A DNA stretch of 37,387 nucleotides, taken from positions 1-37,387 of the forward strand of contig NZ_JAIUKE010000081.1 in NCBI RefSeq assembly GCF_020176795.1. The letters are read 5' to 3'. Both the position numbers and the translations under genes were made by a program. The notes beneath the pieces are model-generated. The model ran no database searches, was not told the origin of the DNA, and saw only the letters and a program-made list of their open reading frames with translations. Position 1 is the stretch's first letter. Each line of letters begins with the position of its first letter. Shown here piece after piece: positions 34,891-37,387 of the stretch. This stretch comes from Streptomyces sp. 8L. Lineage in GTDB: Bacteria; Actinomycetota; Actinomycetes; Streptomycetales; Streptomycetaceae.

Positions 34891-35022
34891 ATGTGCGCAG
34901 GAGCGGAAGAGGCCAAGTGGCTTTGCCACGGCCGGTTCTCCGCGGTCCTGGACCGCAGTGTCGACCTGCTCCGTGTCAGCAGCGCCCTCTGTCCGCGCTG
35001 TCCCGCCGCGAACTGTCGCTGA
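34891..35022 (+). CDS. Putative cysteine-rich leader peptide, 43 residues
   Basis: ATG 34891 to TGA 35020-35022. The last part contains DRSVDLLRVSSALCPRCP, which shares R-x-V-D-L-x-R-V-x-S-A-x-C with the opposite-strand leader. Three cysteines lie in the final ten residues and two more near the start. It lies 466 nt upstream of the amino-acid transporter permease on the same strand. Length is greater than usual for such leaders, so the true start may be internal, and no clear ribosome site was found. Confidence 0.5.
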   Translation: MCAGAEEAKWLCHGRFSAVLDRSVDLLRVSSALCPRCPAANCR

Positions 35023-35488
35023 CGCCTGCCGCCGTCTCCCGGCCGTCCGAGGCGGCCGCAAGGCCGGTTCCGCCACAGAGCCCGCGGCAACGGAATCCCC
35101 ACCCGGAGTCCCTCCGTACAGGCGATCCCCTCGCCCCACCTGTGCCTGCCGGAGTGTGATCCGGCTGGAGGGACAGGCGGCCGAGCGCCCGGCTAGCCAG
35201 TGGTCTGGGGCCGCCCGGGTATAGCGCGGTCCGCGGCCATGACCCGTGTGTCCCGCGCCGCCCCACACCGTGCTGCCACGGACACGTCGCCGGATCGCCG
35301 CGCGCACGTGCCCACCGCGGCCCTGTCTTGAAGCGCTGCGTCCCCTGGCGCCGGCGCGTCCCGCGCCCGGTGTGCAGGGCGGTCCGAGTGCCACGCCTGC
35401 GCGGGCCGTGGCGGCCACCGGGCGGGCGCCCCGATGTACCTCCGTTCCTGCTGATCCGATCCTTTGACCCGACTCCGCTGGAGCCTCC
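35023..35488 (+). promoter_or_regulatory. Long untranslated stretch before the ABC transporter
   Basis: No gene was recognised in these 466 bases. A 6-bp stem, gccacg (35390-35395) with cgtggc (35407-35412), overlaps a second possible pairing of gtgg (35408-35411) with ccac (35415-35418), so two mutually exclusive folds exist. This would suit control by the upstream leader peptide. GGAG at 35480 is the permease ribosome site. Confidence 0.35.
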
Positions 35489-36481
35489 ATGAGCGAGCCA
35501 CCCGCCTCCCCGCCTGTTCTCGAGCCGCCCGCCCCGGCCGTCTCCGCGACGCCTCCCGAGTCCGGCGCGCCGCTCGCGGCGCAGCGTGTGCTGCCGCTGC
35601 GGCGCCCCTGGCGATGGGTCGCCACCCTGGTGGTGCTGGTGGTGGCCGCCCAGGTCGCGCACGGCCTCGCGACCAATCCGTTCTACCAGTGGGACAGGTT
35701 CCAATACTGGTTCCTGCGGCCCTCGATCCTCGGCGGGCTGCTGATCACACTGAAGGTCGCCGCGTACAGCGCGGTGCTGGGGCTCGCGGGCGGGGTCCTG
35801 CTGGCACTCGGCCGCCTGTCACGCAACCCCGTGCTCAAGGCCGTCAGTTGGGTCTACATCTGGTTGTTCCGCTCGGTCCCCCTCATTGTCGTGCTGCTGT
35901 TCCTCTACAACTTCTCCGCGCTGTACAAGACACTGAGCCTCGGGGTTCCGTTCGGACCCGGATTCCACTTCGACGAGTCGCACCTCGCGACGGATCTCGT
36001 CATCGCGGTCGTGGGGCTGAGCCTCAACGAGGCGGCGTACGCGGCCGAGGTCGTCAGGGCCGGGCTGCTGTCGGTCGACCAGGGACAGCACGAGGCGGCC
36101 GACGCGCTCGGGCTCCCGCGGCGCTACCAGTTCACCCGCATCGTCCTGCCGCAGGCCCTGCGAGCCATCGTGCCGTCCTACGTGAACCAGCTGATCGGCC
36201 TGGTCAAGAGCACCTCGCTGGTCTTCTACGTCTCGCTGCTCGACCTGTTCGGCCAGGTGCAGAACATGGGCAGCACCTTCCCGGGCGACGTCGTACCACT
36301 GCTGCTCGTGGCCACCGTCTGGTACGTGATCCTCACCAGCGCCGTGTCCGTCGTCCAGTACTACGTGGAACGGCACTTCGCACGTGGAGCCCTGCGCACC
36401 CTGCCGCCCACCCCGCTCGCCAGGCTGCGCACCGCCGTACGCGTCCTGCGTGCCCGCATCGCCCTGGGAGCCGCCGCATGA
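35489..36481 (+). CDS. Polar amino-acid ABC transporter permease (HisM/GlnP type)
   Basis: Membrane subunit of a PAAT-type importer, 330 residues. A proline-rich cytoplasmic N-terminus of about 45 residues precedes helix 1 (WVATLVVLVVAAQVAHG). The permease core starts at GGLLITLKVAAYSAVLGL and includes YIWLFRSVPLIVVLLFLYNF. The coupling EAA loop is EAADALGLPRRYQFTRIVLP, followed by LIGLVKSTSLVFYVSLLDL. ATG 35489 has GGAG 6 nt upstream. The stop overlaps the ATPase start by four bases (ATGA). No solute-binding protein gene is in the window; it should lie beyond the right edge or elsewhere. Substrate: an amino acid or derivative; a sulfur compound is suggested by the leader peptide. Confidence 0.94.
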   Translation: MSEPPASPPVLEPPAPAVSATPPESGAPLAAQRVLPLRRPWRWVATLVVLVVAAQVAHGLATNPFYQWDRFQYWFLRPSILGGLLITLKVAAYSAVLGLAGGVLLALGRLSRNPVLKAVSWVYIWLFRSVPLIVVLLFLYNFSALYKTLSLGVPFGPGFHFDESHLATDLVIAVVGLSLNEAAYAAEVVRAGLLSVDQGQHEAADALGLPRRYQFTRIVLPQALRAIVPSYVNQLIGLVKSTSLVFYVSLLDLFGQVQNMGSTFPGDVVPLLLVATVWYVILTSAVSVVQYYVERHFARGALRTLPPTPLARLRTAVRVLRARIALGAAA

Positions 36482-37350
36482 GCGCGCACACCGACACCGA
36501 GAGCACGCCCGCCGCCGCGGGCACGTCACCCGACACCACGACCACGGCGCACACGACCACAACGTCCGTGGCCCCGACGGCGACTGCCGCACCCGCCGCG
36601 GTCGAGATCCGCGGCGCCCACAAGTGGTACGGCACACATCACGTACTCGACGGCGTCGACCTGACCGTGCCCGCCGGACAGGTCACCGTCGTCCTCGGCC
36701 CCTCCGGCAGTGGCAAGTCCACACTGCTGCGCGCCATCAACCACCTGGAGAAACTCGACGCCGGACACGTCCTGGTGAACGGCGAACTCATCGGGGTGCG
36801 CCGCCAGGGGGACCGGCTGCGGGAGCTCGGCGAACGCGCGATCCGCACCCAGCGGGGCCGCATCGGCTTCGTCTTCCAGAACTTCAACCTCTTTCCGCAT
36901 CTGACCGCCGCGGAGAACGTCGCCGCCGCCCCGGTCGCCACCGGGCGCAGGACCCGGGCCGGCGCGCAGGACTGGGCCAGGACCCTGCTGGGCCGCGTCG
37001 GCCTCGCCGACAAGGCCGACGCGTACCCCCGCCAGCTCTCGGGCGGCCAGCAGCAGCGTGTCGCCATCGCCAGGGCGCTCGCCCTGGAACCCGGTGTGAT
37101 CCTCTTCGACGAGCCCACGTCCGCGCTCGACCCCGAACTCGTCGGCGAGGTGCTGGCCGTCATCAAGTCCTTGGCCGACAGCGGCACGACACTGATCGTG
37201 GTGACGCACGAGACCGGATTCGCCCGCGAGGTGGCCGACGACGTCGTCTTCCTCGACGCCGGGCGCATCGTCGAACAGGGCCCGCCCGACGTGGTGTTGG
37301 TCAACCCACGGCACCAGCGCACCCGCGAGTTCCTGAACGCCGTCATCTGA
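36478..37350 (+). CDS. Polar amino-acid ABC transporter ATP-binding protein (GlnQ type)
   Basis: ATPase of 290 residues, partner of the overlapping permease gene. Motifs: Walker A GPSGSGKST (about 74-82), Q-loop GFVFQNFNLFPHLTAAENV, signature LSGGQQQRVAIARAL, Walker B VILFDEPTSALDPE, switch histidine in VVTHETGFAREVAD, and the usual end H-Q-R-T-R-E-F-L. The first 40 residues are an unusual Thr/Ala/Pro-rich extension before the domain begins at VEIRGAHKWYG; the ATGA overlap with the permease still favours this start. The gene is complete: TGA ends at 37350. Confidence 0.95.
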   Translation: MSAHTDTESTPAAAGTSPDTTTTAHTTTTSVAPTATAAPAAVEIRGAHKWYGTHHVLDGVDLTVPAGQVTVVLGPSGSGKSTLLRAINHLEKLDAGHVLVNGELIGVRRQGDRLRELGERAIRTQRGRIGFVFQNFNLFPHLTAAENVAAAPVATGRRTRAGAQDWARTLLGRVGLADKADAYPRQLSGGQQQRVAIARALALEPGVILFDEPTSALDPELVGEVLAVIKSLADSGTTLIVVTHETGFAREVADDVVFLDAGRIVEQGPPDVVLVNPRHQRTREFLNAVI

Positions 37351-37377
37351 CCGCCGCGGAGAACGTCGCCGCCGCCC
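37344..37377. repeat. 34-nt exact copy of an internal ATPase-gene segment at the window end
   Basis: Bases 37344-37377 are identical to 36898-36931. The first seven bases, catctga, belong naturally to both places: the gene end here and a His-Leu-Thr stretch inside the gene there. The rest then follows the internal copy. This looks like an assembly path that jumped at shared bases, so sequence after 37350 should not be trusted. Confidence 0.65.
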
Positions 37378-37387
37378 GGCCCCCGCC

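Noticed and set aside
35023..35488. Small ORFs as genes, for example a hidden binding-protein gene
   Set aside because: Frames here are short, Arg/Pro-rich and without a signal peptide, lipobox or ribosome site. They look like random open frames of GC-rich DNA.
1..37387. CRISPR arrays, tRNA or rRNA genes, insertion sequences or integrases
   Set aside because: No regularly spaced repeats, no tRNA-like cloverleaf or rRNA stretches, and no transposase or integrase motifs were seen on either strand.

Overview
The window looks like part of a Streptomyces (or close actinomycete) chromosome. GC content is very high, codon third positions are nearly all G or C, GTG starts are frequent, and the gene families are typical of that genus: large NRPSs, MbtH, NarL-type two-component pairs, MHS-type permeases and cysteine-type leader peptides. 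It also looks like a draft contig. An NRPS gene runs off the left edge, the last 37 bases copy a sequence from inside the final gene, and three G/C-only tracts look like assembly or base-calling artefacts.

Region 1 (about 1-18.4 kb, all minus strand) is a non-ribosomal peptide locus. In transcription order it holds a stand-alone penicillin-binding-protein-type thioesterase/cyclase (SurE-like), a three-module NRPS, an MbtH-like protein, and a second NRPS that leaves the window. The readable line is [half C]-A-T / C-A-T-E / C-A-T // C-A-T-E / C-(A...). By eye the A-domain pockets suggest Phe, an unassigned residue made D by epimerisation, Val, and a basic residue made D. There is no integrated TE in the visible part, and the trans-acting TE suggests release by macrocyclisation.

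Region 2 (18.5-25.6 kb) is a signalling and export block: a response regulator and histidine kinase, a MacB/FtsX-type ABC exporter (ATPase plus a two-half permease), and a divergent second kinase/regulator pair. It may control or export the peptide.

Region 3 (25.7-28.9 kb, minus) is a compact operon of a GT87-type membrane glycosyltransferase, an FkbM methyltransferase and a PimB-like GT4 glycosyltransferase. This is probably a mannosylation/O-methylation unit.

Region 4 (28.9-31.4 kb) is eroded. It has a frameshifted 3' remnant of an NtaA/SnaA-type flavin monooxygenase, a 58-bp near-perfect palindrome, an orphan C-terminal piece of a secreted protein, and an intact DUF427 gene.

Region 5 (31.6-37.4 kb) holds a GNAT acetyltransferase, an MHS-family permease, a second GNAT, and a polar amino-acid ABC transporter (permease plus ATPase). 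The roughly 1.2 kb gap between the second GNAT and the transporter carries two divergent short ORFs that share the R-x-x-x-D-x-x-R-V-x-S-A-x-C pattern of actinobacterial cysteine leader peptides, plus several hairpins. Together with the monooxygenase remnant this suggests a cysteine-controlled organosulfur-uptake locus.
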